In this document: piece after piece, positions 9,201-18,383 of the stretch
Layout: each line of letters opens with the position of its first letter
Position numbering within the stretch: the first letter of the stretch is position 1
The notes under the pieces: generated by a model
Told to the model about the DNA's origin: nothing
Seen by the model: only the letters and a program-made list of their open reading frames with translations
Database searches by the model: none
Position numbers and translations under genes: made by a program
Assembly: GCF_900116105.1 (NCBI RefSeq)
Contig: NZ_FPAC01000001.1
Span: 1,044,862-1,108,861, forward strand
Source of the DNA: Paenibacillus sp. 453mf
Lineage (GTDB): Bacteria > Bacillota > Bacilli > Paenibacillales > Paenibacillaceae
Length of the DNA: 64,000 nt
Reading direction: 5' to 3'

Positions 9201-9461
9201 ATGGAAGTATTAAAAGTTTCAGCCAAGTCCAATCCGAATTCAGTCGCAGGTGCATTAGCCGGTGTTCTCAGAGAAAGAGGAAATGCTGAGTTGCAGGCGA
9301 TTGGAGCGGGAGCTCTTAATCAAGCGATAAAAGCAGTTGCCATTGCCCGGGGATTCGTGGCACCGAGCGGAGTTGATCTGATCTGTATTCCTGCCTTCAC
9401 GGACATCGTCATTGACGGGGAGGATCGAACAGCCATTAAACTAATTGTTGAGCCGAGATAG
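9201..9461 (+). CDS. spoVS: stage V sporulation protein S
   Basis: 86 residues, a near-invariant small Alba-like protein (MEVLKVSAKSNPNSVAGALA at the start, IDGEDRTAIKLIVEPR at the end). SpoVS is needed for progress to stage V of sporulation and influences septation; its fold suggests nucleic-acid binding. The ATG is preceded by CAGGGGAGGT. A sigma-H-like promoter lies upstream and a perfect terminator downstream, so it is a single-gene unit. The gene follows ymdB as in Bacillus. Confidence 0.96.
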   Translation: MEVLKVSAKSNPNSVAGALAGVLRERGNAELQAIGAGALNQAIKAVAIARGFVAPSGVDLICIPAFTDIVIDGEDRTAIKLIVEPR

Positions 9462-9486
9462 CAATGCTGATTCCTTACTAGTCTTG

Positions 9487-9520
9487 AAGCCTGTTTGCCG
9501 TTGTGCAAACAGGCTTTTTT
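9487..9520 (+). terminator. terminator of spoVS
   Basis: AAGCCTGTTTGC (9487-9498) pairs with GCAAACAGGCTT (9504-9515), then TTTT. Confidence 0.88.
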
Positions 9521-9625
9521 GCATAAGCAAATTTATATCAGCAGCCAGAAATAAATAGGTTGGTTACACTTCAACACTGCATATATAGATAGGAAGTGTT
9601 TAATCCTGATCAAGGAGAGACCCTC

Positions 9626-10591
9626 ATGGCGAATCATATACCTGTGGTTGACATGCATTGTGATGTGCTCAGCAAAATCCAAATGAATTCTGAGCTTCAA
9701 TTTTTAAACGGCCCTGGCCTCGATGTAACGCAGAAGCGACTCGAAGAAGGTAATGTCATTCTCCAAACCTTTGCAATATATTTATCTGAGAAACTAGGAA
9801 TTCTAAGATTTGAACATATTATGAAGCAAATCGAGATTTACAATCAGCTCGGTTTGAGGTTAGTGCAATCCAGAGAAGATGTGTCTTATCTTCGGAAGCA
9901 GCTCAACAATCTGAGGGGCGGACAATGGGGACTTCTATCACTCGAAGGTGTTGACGGACTGGAGGGGAACCTCTATTATTTGGAGCTGTGCTACCGGCTT
10001 GGTGTGCGTTTTATAGGGATCACATGGAACTATGCCAATTGGGCAGCAGATGGAATTCTGGAAGTGAGAAATGGAGGCTTCACGAACAAAGGCAGGACTC
10101 TCATTCAGAGATGTAATGAAATCGGAATGCTGATGGATGTTTCACATTTGTCAGAAACGGGATTTTGGGAGCTTGCTGATGCTTCATCTCGGCCTTTTAT
10201 CGCGTCACACTCTAATGCAAGAAGTATTTGCCCGCATCCTAGAAATTTGACGAATGATCAGATTCGGGCTGTCATCGCCCTGGATGGAAGAATTGGAATG
10301 ACCTTCGTTCCATGGTTTATCAAGGAGAAGGGGCCTGTGAATGCCTCAGATCTATTGAAGCATATTGAACGAGTCTGTGAGCTTGGGGGAGAGAAGCATT
10401 TGATGTTCGGGTCGGATTTTGATGGAATACATGAGTGGATACAGGGCCTGGAGCATTCCGGTACATATCCGGAACTTGTAAACTTGCTGCTAAAGCATTA
10501 TCCGGAATCGGTCGTACGGGGTTTCATGTATGACAATATTTTGTCATTTATGGAGGAAAATTTGAATTCTAAGGAACTGTGTAGCGATTAA
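9626..10591 (+). CDS. dipeptidase, renal dipeptidase-like (M19 family)
   Basis: 321 residues from the ATG behind AAGGAGAG. An opening 30 bases upstream is not supported by a ribosome binding site. The zinc ligands of M19 dipeptidases are visible: His11-x-Asp13 in DMHCDV, the bridging Glu in SLEGVDGLEG, the His of DVSHLS and of ASHSN, and the Asp of GSDFDG. No signal peptide is seen, so it is probably cytosolic and hydrolyses dipeptides, possibly with D-amino acids or from the cell wall. It stands alone between terminators. Confidence 0.9.
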   Translation: MANHIPVVDMHCDVLSKIQMNSELQFLNGPGLDVTQKRLEEGNVILQTFAIYLSEKLGILRFEHIMKQIEIYNQLGLRLVQSREDVSYLRKQLNNLRGGQWGLLSLEGVDGLEGNLYYLELCYRLGVRFIGITWNYANWAADGILEVRNGGFTNKGRTLIQRCNEIGMLMDVSHLSETGFWELADASSRPFIASHSNARSICPHPRNLTNDQIRAVIALDGRIGMTFVPWFIKEKGPVNASDLLKHIERVCELGGEKHLMFGSDFDGIHEWIQGLEHSGTYPELVNLLLKHYPESVVRGFMYDNILSFMEENLNSKELCSD

Positions 10592-10621
10592 AGTCATTCG
10601 AAATGTCAGGATGACTTTTCA
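10590..10621 (+). terminator. terminator of the dipeptidase gene
   Basis: AAAGTCAT and ATGACTTT form an 8-bp stem that overlaps the stop codon and is followed by TTTC. Confidence 0.6.
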
Positions 10622-10691
10622 TTTTGCGCTTAATATGGGTATAATAATGGATGGAGCATTATAGATAGAGAGACAAGGAGTGTTTGTAAAC

Positions 10692-11264
10692 ATGAGTAAA
10701 ACTGTAACTGTAGGCGTATCAGCACGCCACATCCATTTGACCCAAGAGCACATTGAGGTGCTGTTTGGCGCTGGATACCAATTGACTGAATTTAAACCAT
10801 TGTCCCAGCCTGGACAATTTGCAGCAAATGAGACTGTTGCTGTTATCGGTACGAAAGGTCAATTCGATAAAGTACGTATTCTCGGACCTGCTCGTCCTGC
10901 GAGCCAGCTTGAGATTTCCCGTACAGATTCCTTTGCAATTGGTATCAAAGCACCTGTTCGCGAATCCGGCTCGATTGATGGAACACCAGGCGTCACATTG
11001 AAAGGTCCAGCGGGTGAGGTTACACTTGAAGAAGGCGTAATTGTTGCAGCACGCCACATTCATTTCCATACTTCTGATGCTGAGAAATGGAACATTAAGG
11101 ACAAGGATATGCTGAAGGTTCGTCTCGGAGGCGAGCGCGGTTTGGTTCTTGAAAATGTGATCGCCCGTGTATCTGATTCCTTTGCACTGGATATGCACAT
11201 TGATACAGATGAAGCGAATGCCGCTGGAGCTAAAACTGGCGACGTAGCTGAAATTATTGATTAA
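10692..11264 (+). CDS. phosphate propanoyltransferase (PduL-like)
   Basis: 190 residues from the ATG giving MSKTVTVGVSARHIHLT, with AAGGAG 12 bases upstream; an in-frame GTG at 10680 is less likely. PduL enzymes are zinc phosphotransacylases unrelated to Pta that interconvert acyl-CoA and acyl-phosphate. Two beta-barrel halves each carry the RHIH metal-binding motif (SARHIHLT and AARHIHFH), both seen here. No microcompartment or alcohol-dehydrogenase genes are nearby and no shell-targeting N-terminal helix is present. It is therefore more likely a general cytosolic phosphotransacylase, with acetyl-CoA or propionyl-CoA as candidates. Confidence 0.92.
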   Translation: MSKTVTVGVSARHIHLTQEHIEVLFGAGYQLTEFKPLSQPGQFAANETVAVIGTKGQFDKVRILGPARPASQLEISRTDSFAIGIKAPVRESGSIDGTPGVTLKGPAGEVTLEEGVIVAARHIHFHTSDAEKWNIKDKDMLKVRLGGERGLVLENVIARVSDSFALDMHIDTDEANAAGAKTGDVAEIID

Positions 11265-11287
11265 TAGTAAATAGAAGATTGTGATAA

Positions 11288-11337
11288 GAGGGTTGTTCAC
11301 TCTGGATTTTTTTTCAGAGGGACAACCCTCATTTTCT
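11288..11337 (+). terminator. terminator of the pduL-like gene
   Basis: GAGGGTTGT (11288-11296) pairs with ACAACCCTC (11322-11330), followed by ATTTTCTTTTT. Confidence 0.75.
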
Positions 11338-11501
11338 TTTTACGCGAATCAAATTCCTAATACCCCGAGAGACGGAATGTGGATATGATTATTAAAGCAT
11401 GTTATAATTTGGTGTAATGCCTTTTTTGAAAGTGAAGGCGCGTGTGTGTCAATCATTAATGTTTATCATTGTGAAATAGATTCAGCGTAAGGAGTGACCG
11501 T

Positions 11502-13061
11502 GTGACCATGGCGAAAGAGAAGAAAGATTACTCCAAATATTTTGATTTTTCGGATGCGAAAGTCATTTCAGAAGATGAATTTGGTAAGAAAATACGAATT
11601 CGGGGACGGGAAATCAATATTATTTCGGAGCCTGACCATAGACGTGAGAAGCAACGGGGTAAAGAAGACATCCAGGTCATTTATGAGAGCGCAGTTCCCG
11701 AAGAGATGAGAACCATCGGCAAAGGGAAGCATTATCTTGTATATACCTATGGCTGTCAAATGAATGAGCACGACTCAGAAACGATCAAGGGTATTCTGGA
11801 GGAAATGGGTTACCAGCCTACAGAGGATCGCAAAGAGGCGGATATTATTCTGCTCAATACCTGTGCCATTCGTGAGAATGCGGAAGATAAAGTGTTTGGA
11901 GAGCTTGGCCATTTGAAGCATCTGAAGACAGAGAAGCCAGATCTTCTGCTCGGCGTATGCGGCTGTATGTCTCAGGAAGAAACTGTAGTAAATCGAATTC
12001 TCCAAAAGCATGGTTTTGTAGATATGATCTTTGGTACTCATAATATTCACAGACTGCCGCACCTCATTAATGATGCATTCTTCAGTAAAGAAATGGTAGT
12101 TGAAGTTTGGTCCAAAGAAGGCGATATTATTGAGAATATGCCCAAGAAGCGTCAAGGAATGCGGGCATGGGTCAACATTATGTACGGCTGTGACAAATTC
12201 TGTACATACTGCATCGTACCATTTACGCGTGGTAAGGAGCGGAGCCGCCGTCCAGAGGATGTTATAGCTGAAGTTCGGGATCTTGCTCGCCAAGGCTTCA
12301 AAGAGATCACATTGCTCGGGCAAAACGTGAACGCTTACGGAAAAGACTTCACGGATATTAAATACGGCTTCGGTGATCTCATGGATGAGATTCGCAAGAT
12401 TGATATTCCACGGGTCAGATTCACGACTTCACATCCACGTGATTTCGATGATCATCTGATTGAAGTTCTTGCTAAGGGCGGTAACTTAGTAGAGCATATT
12501 CACTTGCCTGTTCAATCCGGCAGTACTGCGGTTCTGAAGAAAATGAGCCGCAAGTATACACGAGAACGTTATTTGGAGCTCGCAAGCAAAATTAAACAAT
12601 CGATTCCGAATGCCGTACTCACAACGGATATTATTGTTGGCTTTCCGGGTGAGACAGATGAGCAATTTGAAGAAACATTGTCGCTCGTGCGGGAAGTGGG
12701 ATATGATTTTGCCTACACTTTCATTTATTCTCCACGCGAGGGAACACCAGCGGCGGTCATGGAAGACAACATACCGATGGAGGTTAAGAAGGAACGGCTG
12801 CAGCGCCTGAACAGAGCAGTTCAGGAGTACAGCTATGAGGCTCATGAGCGGATGAAGGGACAAGTCGTGGAGGTTCTTGTAGAGGGCGAAAGTAAGAATA
12901 ATGAAGCCGTGCTCTCAGGACGGACACGCGGCAACAAGCTTGTTCACTTTGAAGGGTCCAAAGATTTGATCGGGACTTTTGTACAAGTACAAATTACAGA
13001 CGCTAAATCATGGTATATTAAAGGTGAACTTGTGACTCTGTCTCAAGCAGCGAACCAGTAA
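11502..13061 (+). CDS. miaB: tRNA (ms2i6A37) methylthiotransferase MiaB
   Basis: 519 residues. MiaB adds a methylthio group to i6A at position 37 of tRNAs that read UNN codons, using two 4Fe-4S clusters and SAM. The N-terminal UPF0004 domain supplies three Cys ([29 protein letters not shown]). The radical-SAM motif is CDKFCTYC, and a TRAM domain ends the protein. The start is a GTG 7 bases behind AAGGAG; an ATG two codons later is also possible. The N-terminal extension of about 60 residues before the first Cys is typical of Bacillus MiaB (YmcB). Confidence 0.96.
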   Translation: MTMAKEKKDYSKYFDFSDAKVISEDEFGKKIRIRGREINIISEPDHRREKQRGKEDIQVIYESAVPEEMRTIGKGKHYLVYTYGCQMNEHDSETIKGILEEMGYQPTEDRKEADIILLNTCAIRENAEDKVFGELGHLKHLKTEKPDLLLGVCGCMSQEETVVNRILQKHGFVDMIFGTHNIHRLPHLINDAFFSKEMVVEVWSKEGDIIENMPKKRQGMRAWVNIMYGCDKFCTYCIVPFTRGKERSRRPEDVIAEVRDLARQGFKEITLLGQNVNAYGKDFTDIKYGFGDLMDEIRKIDIPRVRFTTSHPRDFDDHLIEVLAKGGNLVEHIHLPVQSGSTAVLKKMSRKYTRERYLELASKIKQSIPNAVLTTDIIVGFPGETDEQFEETLSLVREVGYDFAYTFIYSPREGTPAAVMEDNIPMEVKKERLQRLNRAVQEYSYEAHERMKGQVVEVLVEGESKNNEAVLSGRTRGNKLVHFEGSKDLIGTFVQVQITDAKSWYIKGELVTLSQAANQ

Positions 13062-13129
13062 CCAACCCTTAACATAACAACTTGACATTGCACTATGAGA
13101 AAATCAAATCAGGAATGGAGCGATCATTC

Positions 13130-13579
13130 ATGGCAGAGGATAGAGTTAAAGTCAATCAATATGGTATGCCTTCATTTAATACGCGAGATCTCATTATACG
13201 CGATGATATAATGCATAAGGCAAAAGAACTGGCCGATCTTATCGGCACTAGTGAAGAAGTGCAGCATTTTAAACAGGCGGAGCTTAAGATACGAGAGCAT
13301 GAGCGAGTTCAAGGCCTGATACAGAAGATGAAGAAAAAGCAAAAAGAAATAGTCGCGTTCGAATCGTTTCAAAATAAAGAAATGGTTGAAAAAATTGAAC
13401 GTGAGATTGAGGAGCTTCAGGATGAAATTGACAACATTCCGCTGGTCACGGAATTTCAGCAAAGTCAGAGTGATATCAATTATTTACTGCAGCTTGTCAT
13501 TTCAGTAATACATGATACCGTGTCGGAAAAAGTAAATGTCGAGACGGGTACGGAAGCTCCTCCGTCAAGTTGTAACTAA
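13130..13579 (+). CDS. ricA: RicA / YmcA-type regulator
   Basis: 149 residues from the ATG with GGAG 9 bases upstream (MAEDRVKVNQYG). Longer in-frame starts at 13082 and 13115 are weaker. It is a helical, charged YlbF/YmcA-family protein with KKKQKEIVAFESFQNKEM and the tail LVTEFQQSQSDINYLLQLV. In Bacillus, RicA with RicF and RicT forms an iron-sulfur complex that steers RNase Y and phosphorelay activity. One Cys remains near the C-terminus (SSCN), compatible with cluster binding. miaB-ymcA adjacency is conserved in Bacillus. Confidence 0.9.
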   Translation: MAEDRVKVNQYGMPSFNTRDLIIRDDIMHKAKELADLIGTSEEVQHFKQAELKIREHERVQGLIQKMKKKQKEIVAFESFQNKEMVEKIEREIEELQDEIDNIPLVTEFQQSQSDINYLLQLVISVIHDTVSEKVNVETGTEAPPSSCN

Positions 13580-13583
13580 AGAC

Positions 13584-13621
13584 AAGAGTGCGGAATTTTC
13601 AAAATTCCCGCGCTCTTTTTA
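13584..13621 (+). terminator. terminator of ricA
   Basis: AAGAGTGCGG...AATTTT pairs with AAAATT...CCGCGCTCTT (one mismatch bulge and G-U pairs), ending in a T run. Confidence 0.8.
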
Positions 13622-13727
13622 CGTATTGCAACAAGCTGCACCGAACACTTATCATCAAATAGGATATAGAAGGTATCATGATAATGATTCAGGGAATTCT
13701 AATTTTACCATCTAAGGGGGAACATTC

Positions 13728-14132
13728 ATGAATATCGTAGAAGACATGATTAAGGATGCTGATGAACGCTTCTGGGGATTACTCGGATGCAGGCTTGTCA
13801 GTGCAACAGAAGACGGAATTACAATAGCAATAACGGCTCAGAAGAAGCATACGAATTCAATGGGTATCATTCACGGCGGAGTACTGTCTTCATTAATGGA
13901 TCAAGCGATGGGAATGGCTGCCGTTCAGGCCAAGCAGCTGGATAACTGTGTCACAACCAATCTAAATATTCATTATCTCGCACCGATGCGAGAAGGAGAA
14001 TTAATTGTAACAGCTAAAGTCATCCACGAAGCGGGAAGGAGTCTGACCACTACTGCAGAAGTAAGAAATGCGGAAGGGGTAATTGGATGTATGGCAACTG
14101 CATCCTTCCGTTTGGTTATACCTAAGAAATAG
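13728..14132 (+). CDS. PaaI-type hotdog-fold thioesterase
   Basis: 134 residues, normal for a single hotdog domain. The catalytic-loop pattern HTNSMGIIHGGVLSSLMDQAMG matches PaaI-type acyl-CoA thioesterases (HGG plus an acidic residue a few positions later), and NLNIHYLAPMREGELIVTAKV is the usual second strand block. It should hydrolyse an acyl- or aryl-CoA; the substrate cannot be read from sequence. The ATG follows AAGGGGG. It is single in its strand interval, but a GTATCATGAT element upstream recurs in front of the next operon. Confidence 0.88.
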   Translation: MNIVEDMIKDADERFWGLLGCRLVSATEDGITIAITAQKKHTNSMGIIHGGVLSSLMDQAMGMAAVQAKQLDNCVTTNLNIHYLAPMREGELIVTAKVIHEAGRSLTTTAEVRNAEGVIGCMATASFRLVIPKK

Positions 14133-14174
14133 AAGGGTCAGCAGTTAAATGATATCGATAGCTTCTGGGTAAGG

Positions 14175-14202
14175 TTGACAAACAGTATCATGATGTCATA
14201 AT
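14175..14202 (+). promoter_or_regulatory. sigma-A promoter of the NAD salvage operon with internal palindrome
   Basis: TTGACA (14175-14180), 16-base spacer, CATAAT (14197-14202). The palindrome ATCATGAT (14187-14194) sits in the spacer, where a repressor could act. The same GTATCATGAT string occurs at 13673-13682 upstream of the thioesterase gene. Confidence 0.6.
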
Positions 14203-14238
14203 GAAAATATCAAAATGAAATCATAGCGGTGATAATCC

Positions 14239-15039
14239 ATGAATGAAGAACTATACCTGAAAGAACAGGAAGAAGATCGATCCGTACCCGCTGGTCAGAA
14301 GAAGAAATACCGAACACCGGATGGTGTACCGGCAGATATTGTCATGTTTACACTCACGAAGCGAGAACGCAAGACCGTAACCAAGACACTCCCAATCCGT
14401 GAATTGAAAGTGATGCTGATTAAGCGTAAATCTTGGCCATTCGCAGGTAAATGGGCTTTGCCGGGTGGTTTTTGCCAGGAGAACGAATCTATTTATGATG
14501 CTGCAAAGCGAGAGCTGATGGAAGAAACCGGGGTCGATGGCGGTCATCTCGAATATTTGGGTGTTTACAGCCAGCCGGGCCGGGATCCGCGTGGGTGGAT
14601 CATCTCCCATGCTTTTTTTGCGCTTGTTGAGGAATGGATGCTGGAACATAGACAAGCTGCGGATGATGCAGAGGATGTCGGCTTGTTTACGATTCAGGAA
14701 GCATTAAATAAATTGGAGCTCGGATTCGATCATAGAACCATTATTGAAGATGCTTACAAAAGAATTCAGCAGCAAATGCTGCAAACGACGATCGCCAGAC
14801 AGTTCCTGCCTCAGCATTTCACTTTAAGCGAGCTATATCAGGTTATACAAAGTGTTGTGCCGGATTTTGAAGAACCTAATTTCATTCGTAAAATTACATC
14901 AACTCGAAGCCGTCAGGGGATAATTGAAGACGTCAGGGATGAAGAAGGAAATCCAGTCAGTTCTAATCAATATTCTCAGCGGCCAGCACAGCTGTATCGC
15001 TTCACAGAGCTTGTGCCGAGATTATCTATTTATACTTGA
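14239..15039 (+). CDS. Nudix hydrolase with NrtR-like C-terminal winged helix
   Basis: 266 residues. The Nudix box is intact at residues 77-99 (G77, E83, REL and EETG), so hydrolysis, probably of ADP-ribose or a related NAD product, is expected. The C-terminal third (ARQFLPQHFTLSELYQVIQ, RKITSTRSRQGIIEDV) matches the winged-helix part of NrtR regulators, which sense ADP-ribose and repress NAD genes. The two genes that follow, pncA and pncB, are exactly such targets. It may be an enzyme, a repressor, or both; the intact box makes loss of catalysis unlikely. Confidence 0.87.
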   Translation: MNEELYLKEQEEDRSVPAGQKKKYRTPDGVPADIVMFTLTKRERKTVTKTLPIRELKVMLIKRKSWPFAGKWALPGGFCQENESIYDAAKRELMEETGVDGGHLEYLGVYSQPGRDPRGWIISHAFFALVEEWMLEHRQAADDAEDVGLFTIQEALNKLELGFDHRTIIEDAYKRIQQQMLQTTIARQFLPQHFTLSELYQVIQSVVPDFEEPNFIRKITSTRSRQGIIEDVRDEEGNPVSSNQYSQRPAQLYRFTELVPRLSIYT

Positions 15040-15058
15040 TATCTAAGGAGTGAAGAAT

Positions 15059-15622
15059 ATGAGAGCTCTGATTGTTATTGATTATACGAACGATTTTGTG
15101 AATGGCAAACTTCCAGTTGGAGAACCCGGGATGGCAATTGAACAAGCCGTAGTGCAAATAACGAAGCAATTTATCGAGAATCATGAGCTGGTTGTAATGG
15201 CTGTTGATCTGCATGAAGAGAATGATCCTTACCATCCCGAGACGAAGCTGTTTCCTCCTCATAACCTGCGGGACACGGAAGGAAGACAGCTCTATGGAGA
15301 GCTTGCGGCCGTTTATGAATCGAACAAGAGCTCGATCTATTGGATGGACAAGACAAGGTACAGCTCTTTTGCGGGCACCAATCTTGAGCTGAAGCTGCGC
15401 GAGCGTGGAATTACAGAGGTTTACTTGATTGGGGTATGTACCGATATTTGTGTGCTTCATACGGCTGTGGACGCCTACAATAAAGGCTTTTCGATTACTG
15501 TGTACGAGGATGCCGTAGCCAGCTTTAATGAGGCGGGGCATGTTTGGGCACTCGGTCATTTTAAAAGCAGCCTCGGGGCTGAGGTATTAACGTTTAACAA
15601 TAAAGAGGATACGGACCTCTAA
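15059..15622 (+). CDS. pncA: nicotinamidase / isochorismatase family cysteine hydrolase
   Basis: 187 residues from the ATG 8 bases after AAGGAG; the GTG at 15050 lies on that ribosome binding site. The catalytic triad is visible: Asp in VIDYTNDF, Lys in DKTRYSSF, Cys in GVCTDICVLH. It should convert nicotinamide to nicotinate, feeding the following nicotinate phosphoribosyltransferase. Only about 20 bases separate it from the Nudix gene, so they are cotranscribed. The family also contains isochorismatases, but the operon argues for nicotinamidase. Confidence 0.92.
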   Translation: MRALIVIDYTNDFVNGKLPVGEPGMAIEQAVVQITKQFIENHELVVMAVDLHEENDPYHPETKLFPPHNLRDTEGRQLYGELAAVYESNKSSIYWMDKTRYSSFAGTNLELKLRERGITEVYLIGVCTDICVLHTAVDAYNKGFSITVYEDAVASFNEAGHVWALGHFKSSLGAEVLTFNNKEDTDL

Positions 15623-15673
15623 CCATATGAATTTGTTTTGGCTTTTTTTAACGGCCTTGAGAGGATGAGTTAG

Positions 15674-17119
15674 ATGCAAACGATTAGCCTGGCTTTACAT
15701 ACGGATAAATATCAAATTAATATGATGTATGCTCATTGGGTAAATGGAACACACAAGCGCAAAGCGGTATTTGAAGCCTATTTCCGCAAGCTCCCGTTCA
15801 AGAACGGGTATGCAGTGTTTGCCGGCCTGGAGCGAATTGTACGTTATATTAGCAATCTTCGCTTTACAATGGAGGATATTAAATATTTGTCCAGCCAGGA
15901 GGAGAATTATGACCCTGCTTTTTTGGAGGAGCTGCTCCAATTTTCTTTTCAGGGTACCATCTATTCCATGAAAGAAGGAGCCATGGTGTTTCCGGATGAG
16001 CCGCTGATTCGCGTCGAAGGAAACATTATGGAAACACAGCTGGTAGAGACGGCAATCTTGAATTTTATGAATTATCAAACCCTGATTGCAACCAAAGCGT
16101 CCAGAATTAAGCAAGTATCTGGTAATGATGCTCTGCTTGAATTTGGGACTAGGCGGGCACAGGAGGCCGATGCAGCGATATGGGGAGCACGTGCAGCCTA
16201 TGTTGCTGGGTTTGATGCGACTTCCAATATGCTCGCAGGGGAACAGTTCGGTATTCCGACAGCAGGCACGCATGCACATTCCTGGGTACAGAGCTTTGAG
16301 ACAGAGCAGGAGGCTTTTGACGCATATGCCAAAGTCATGCCCGATCAGGTCACACTGCTGGTGGATACATTCGATACCTTGGGAAGCGGTGTGCCGCATG
16401 CCATTGCTACGGCCAAGATGCTGGAAGCCCAGGGCAAGAAAATGAATGCGATCAGACTCGACAGCGGGGATCTTGCGTACTTGTCCATTCAAGCACGCAA
16501 GATGTTGGATGATGCAGGTCTGCATTATGTCAGGATCGTCGCTTCCAATGACCTGGATGAGCATACGATCTTCAACTTGAAAGCGCAAGGTGCCAGAATT
16601 GACACTTGGGGTGTGGGAACACAATTAATTACTGCTGCGGACCAGCCTTCACTAGGTGGAGTTTACAAGCTTGTGGAGCGGGAAATGAACGGAAAGATGG
16701 AGCCAACCATTAAAATCTCGGCCAATCCGGAAAAGGTGACGACGCCAGGAAAAAAAGAAGTATACCGTTTAATTGATCCCGAGACGAATAAAGCGATTGC
16801 GGATTATATCTCCTATCCCAATGATGAACAGCCCAAAGAGCAGCAAGCACTGGAGCTGTTTAATCCGGTTCACCCATACATTAAGAAAAAAGTTAAAAAG
16901 TATAATGCGGTTAATATGCTTGAACCTATATTCGTGAATGGGCGGAGAGTATATGAGCTTCCAACCCTGGAGCAGATTAGAGCGTATCATCGTGAGCAGC
17001 AGGAAATGTTCTGGCCGGAATACCTTAGAAAATTAAATCCTGAAATTTATCGGGTTCATATTAGCCCTGCAGCGTGGAATTTGAAACAAAAAATGCTGGC
17101 GGAATATATACAGTCATAA
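15674..17119 (+). CDS. pncB: nicotinate phosphoribosyltransferase
   Basis: 481 residues, normal for the Bacillus-type enzyme. It joins nicotinate and PRPP to form nicotinate mononucleotide with ATP, the Preiss-Handler entry step. Family blocks include LHTDKYQINMMYAHW at the N-terminus, EFGTRRAQ, GTHAHSWVQSF (with the His thought to be phosphorylated), LVDTFDTLGSGVPHAI and RLDSGDLAYLS. It is the third gene of the Nudix-pncA-pncB operon, and a strong terminator follows. Confidence 0.96.
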   Translation: MQTISLALHTDKYQINMMYAHWVNGTHKRKAVFEAYFRKLPFKNGYAVFAGLERIVRYISNLRFTMEDIKYLSSQEENYDPAFLEELLQFSFQGTIYSMKEGAMVFPDEPLIRVEGNIMETQLVETAILNFMNYQTLIATKASRIKQVSGNDALLEFGTRRAQEADAAIWGARAAYVAGFDATSNMLAGEQFGIPTAGTHAHSWVQSFETEQEAFDAYAKVMPDQVTLLVDTFDTLGSGVPHAIATAKMLEAQGKKMNAIRLDSGDLAYLSIQARKMLDDAGLHYVRIVASNDLDEHTIFNLKAQGARIDTWGVGTQLITAADQPSLGGVYKLVEREMNGKMEPTIKISANPEKVTTPGKKEVYRLIDPETNKAIADYISYPNDEQPKEQQALELFNPVHPYIKKKVKKYNAVNMLEPIFVNGRRVYELPTLEQIRAYHREQQEMFWPEYLRKLNPEIYRVHISPAAWNLKQKMLAEYIQS

Positions 17120-17141
17120 GGCGCTATTACTATTTTAATAG

Positions 17142-17187
17142 AACACCTTCCCAAACTGAATTATATTAGGTAGAGGGAAGGTGTTTT
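17142..17187 (+). terminator. terminator of the NAD salvage operon
   Basis: AACACCTTCCC (17142-17152) pairs with GGGAAGGTGTT (17175-17185), followed by TTG. Confidence 0.75.
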
Positions 17188-17259
17188 GATTCGTTCCGCG
17201 GATAAAGGGTAATGGATAATCTATTTTTTCTGACCACTATTTAGGAAGGGGACATGACA

Positions 17260-18279
17260 ATGAACAGCCCAGATATCAAAACTCCGTTTAAAGCTTATGT
17301 CGTTTGCAAAGACGAAGAAGGCTTCAGAGCGGGTATAGAGGAGCTGACTCTTTCGGACCTTCCGGAAGAAGCAGTAACCATACAGGTGGAGTATTCCAGT
17401 GTGAACTATAAGGATGGTTTGGCAAGCACAGAAAATGGTAAAGTGGTAAGAGCTTATCCTATCATACCAGGGATTGATCTTGCGGGCACCGTCGTTTCTT
17501 CTACTGATGATCGCTTCAAGCAAGGCGACAAAGTACTAGCTACAGGCTATGGGCTTGGTGTTCAGCATTATGGAGGATATAGTCCTTATGCGAAGCTTCC
17601 GGCAGACTGGTTAGTTCCACTACCGGAAGGGCTGACAACAAAGGAAGCGATGGCTATTGGAACCGCTGGATTTACATCGGCCATGTCTGTAGAGGCCCTG
17701 CTTCAAGCGGGTGTTACGCCAGAAATGGGACCGATCCTCGTTGCGGGTGCAAGCGGTGGTGTAGGTTCGATGGCGATCTCCATCTTGGCCCAGCTTGGAT
17801 TTGATGTTATCGCTAGTACAGGGAAGAAAAATAATGAAGAACAACTCCTCAGACAACTAGGAGCAAATGAAGTGATTTCACGAGAGGATGCTTATCAAAA
17901 AGATAAAGGCGCATTGTCGCCTGAGCGATTTGCCGGTGTCATTGATCCGGTTGGCGGATCTGCTCTGAATTCAGTGCTTGCTTCAGTTCAATATGGAGGG
18001 GCTGTGGCCTTATCGGGCATGACCGGAGGGAATACGTTTGAATCAACGGTATTTCCGTTTATTTTGAGAGGTGTTTCGCTGGTTGGGATTGATTCTGTAT
18101 ATTGTCCTCAGAATAGGAGATTGAAGCTATGGAAACTGCTGGGGAAGGAATGGAAGCCGGAGACCGCACTTTCCCAAGGAGTTAACGAAATTACCCTTGA
18201 AGAGCTGCCACATACTTTGTCACGGATCCTAGAAGGAAGAGCTGTAGGCAGATCGGTTGTTAGGCTGAATGAAGCCTAA
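17260..18279 (+). CDS. acrylyl-CoA reductase / YhdH-YhfP type quinone oxidoreductase
   Basis: 339 residues, a zinc-free medium-chain dehydrogenase/reductase. The N-terminal half has SSVNYKDGLA and PIIPGIDLAGTV. The Rossmann fingerprint is VAGASGGVGSMAISIL, and the C-terminus has the FPFILRGVSLVGIDSV block typical of YhdH/AcuI. Characterised AcuI enzymes reduce acryloyl-CoA to propionyl-CoA with NADPH. The start is the ATG 8 bases after AGGAAGGGG; the ATG at 17254 is almost touching that site. The gene stands alone and converges on moaB. Confidence 0.9.
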   Translation: MNSPDIKTPFKAYVVCKDEEGFRAGIEELTLSDLPEEAVTIQVEYSSVNYKDGLASTENGKVVRAYPIIPGIDLAGTVVSSTDDRFKQGDKVLATGYGLGVQHYGGYSPYAKLPADWLVPLPEGLTTKEAMAIGTAGFTSAMSVEALLQAGVTPEMGPILVAGASGGVGSMAISILAQLGFDVIASTGKKNNEEQLLRQLGANEVISREDAYQKDKGALSPERFAGVIDPVGGSALNSVLASVQYGGAVALSGMTGGNTFESTVFPFILRGVSLVGIDSVYCPQNRRLKLWKLLGKEWKPETALSQGVNEITLEELPHTLSRILEGRAVGRSVVRLNEA

Positions 18280-18304
18280 GTAGGCTGATTATTGATTAGA
18301 ATGA

Positions 18305-18350
18305 TAAAAAACAGGATCGCTCATGGCATATAATTAGCATCCTGTTTTCT
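18305..18350. terminator. bidirectional terminator between convergent genes
   Basis: AAACAGGAT (18309-18317) pairs with ATCCTGTTT (18339-18347). There is an A run on the left and a T run on the right, so it can end transcription from both sides. Confidence 0.75.
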
Positions 18351-18383
18351 TTATGTCTAAATAGAGTTACAATTACTTTCAGA

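Noticed and set aside
15695..16624. 309-codon frame on the minus strand inside pncB
   Set aside because: Antisense shadow of a clear pncB; product is Cys/His-rich without domain character and lacks a ribosome binding site.
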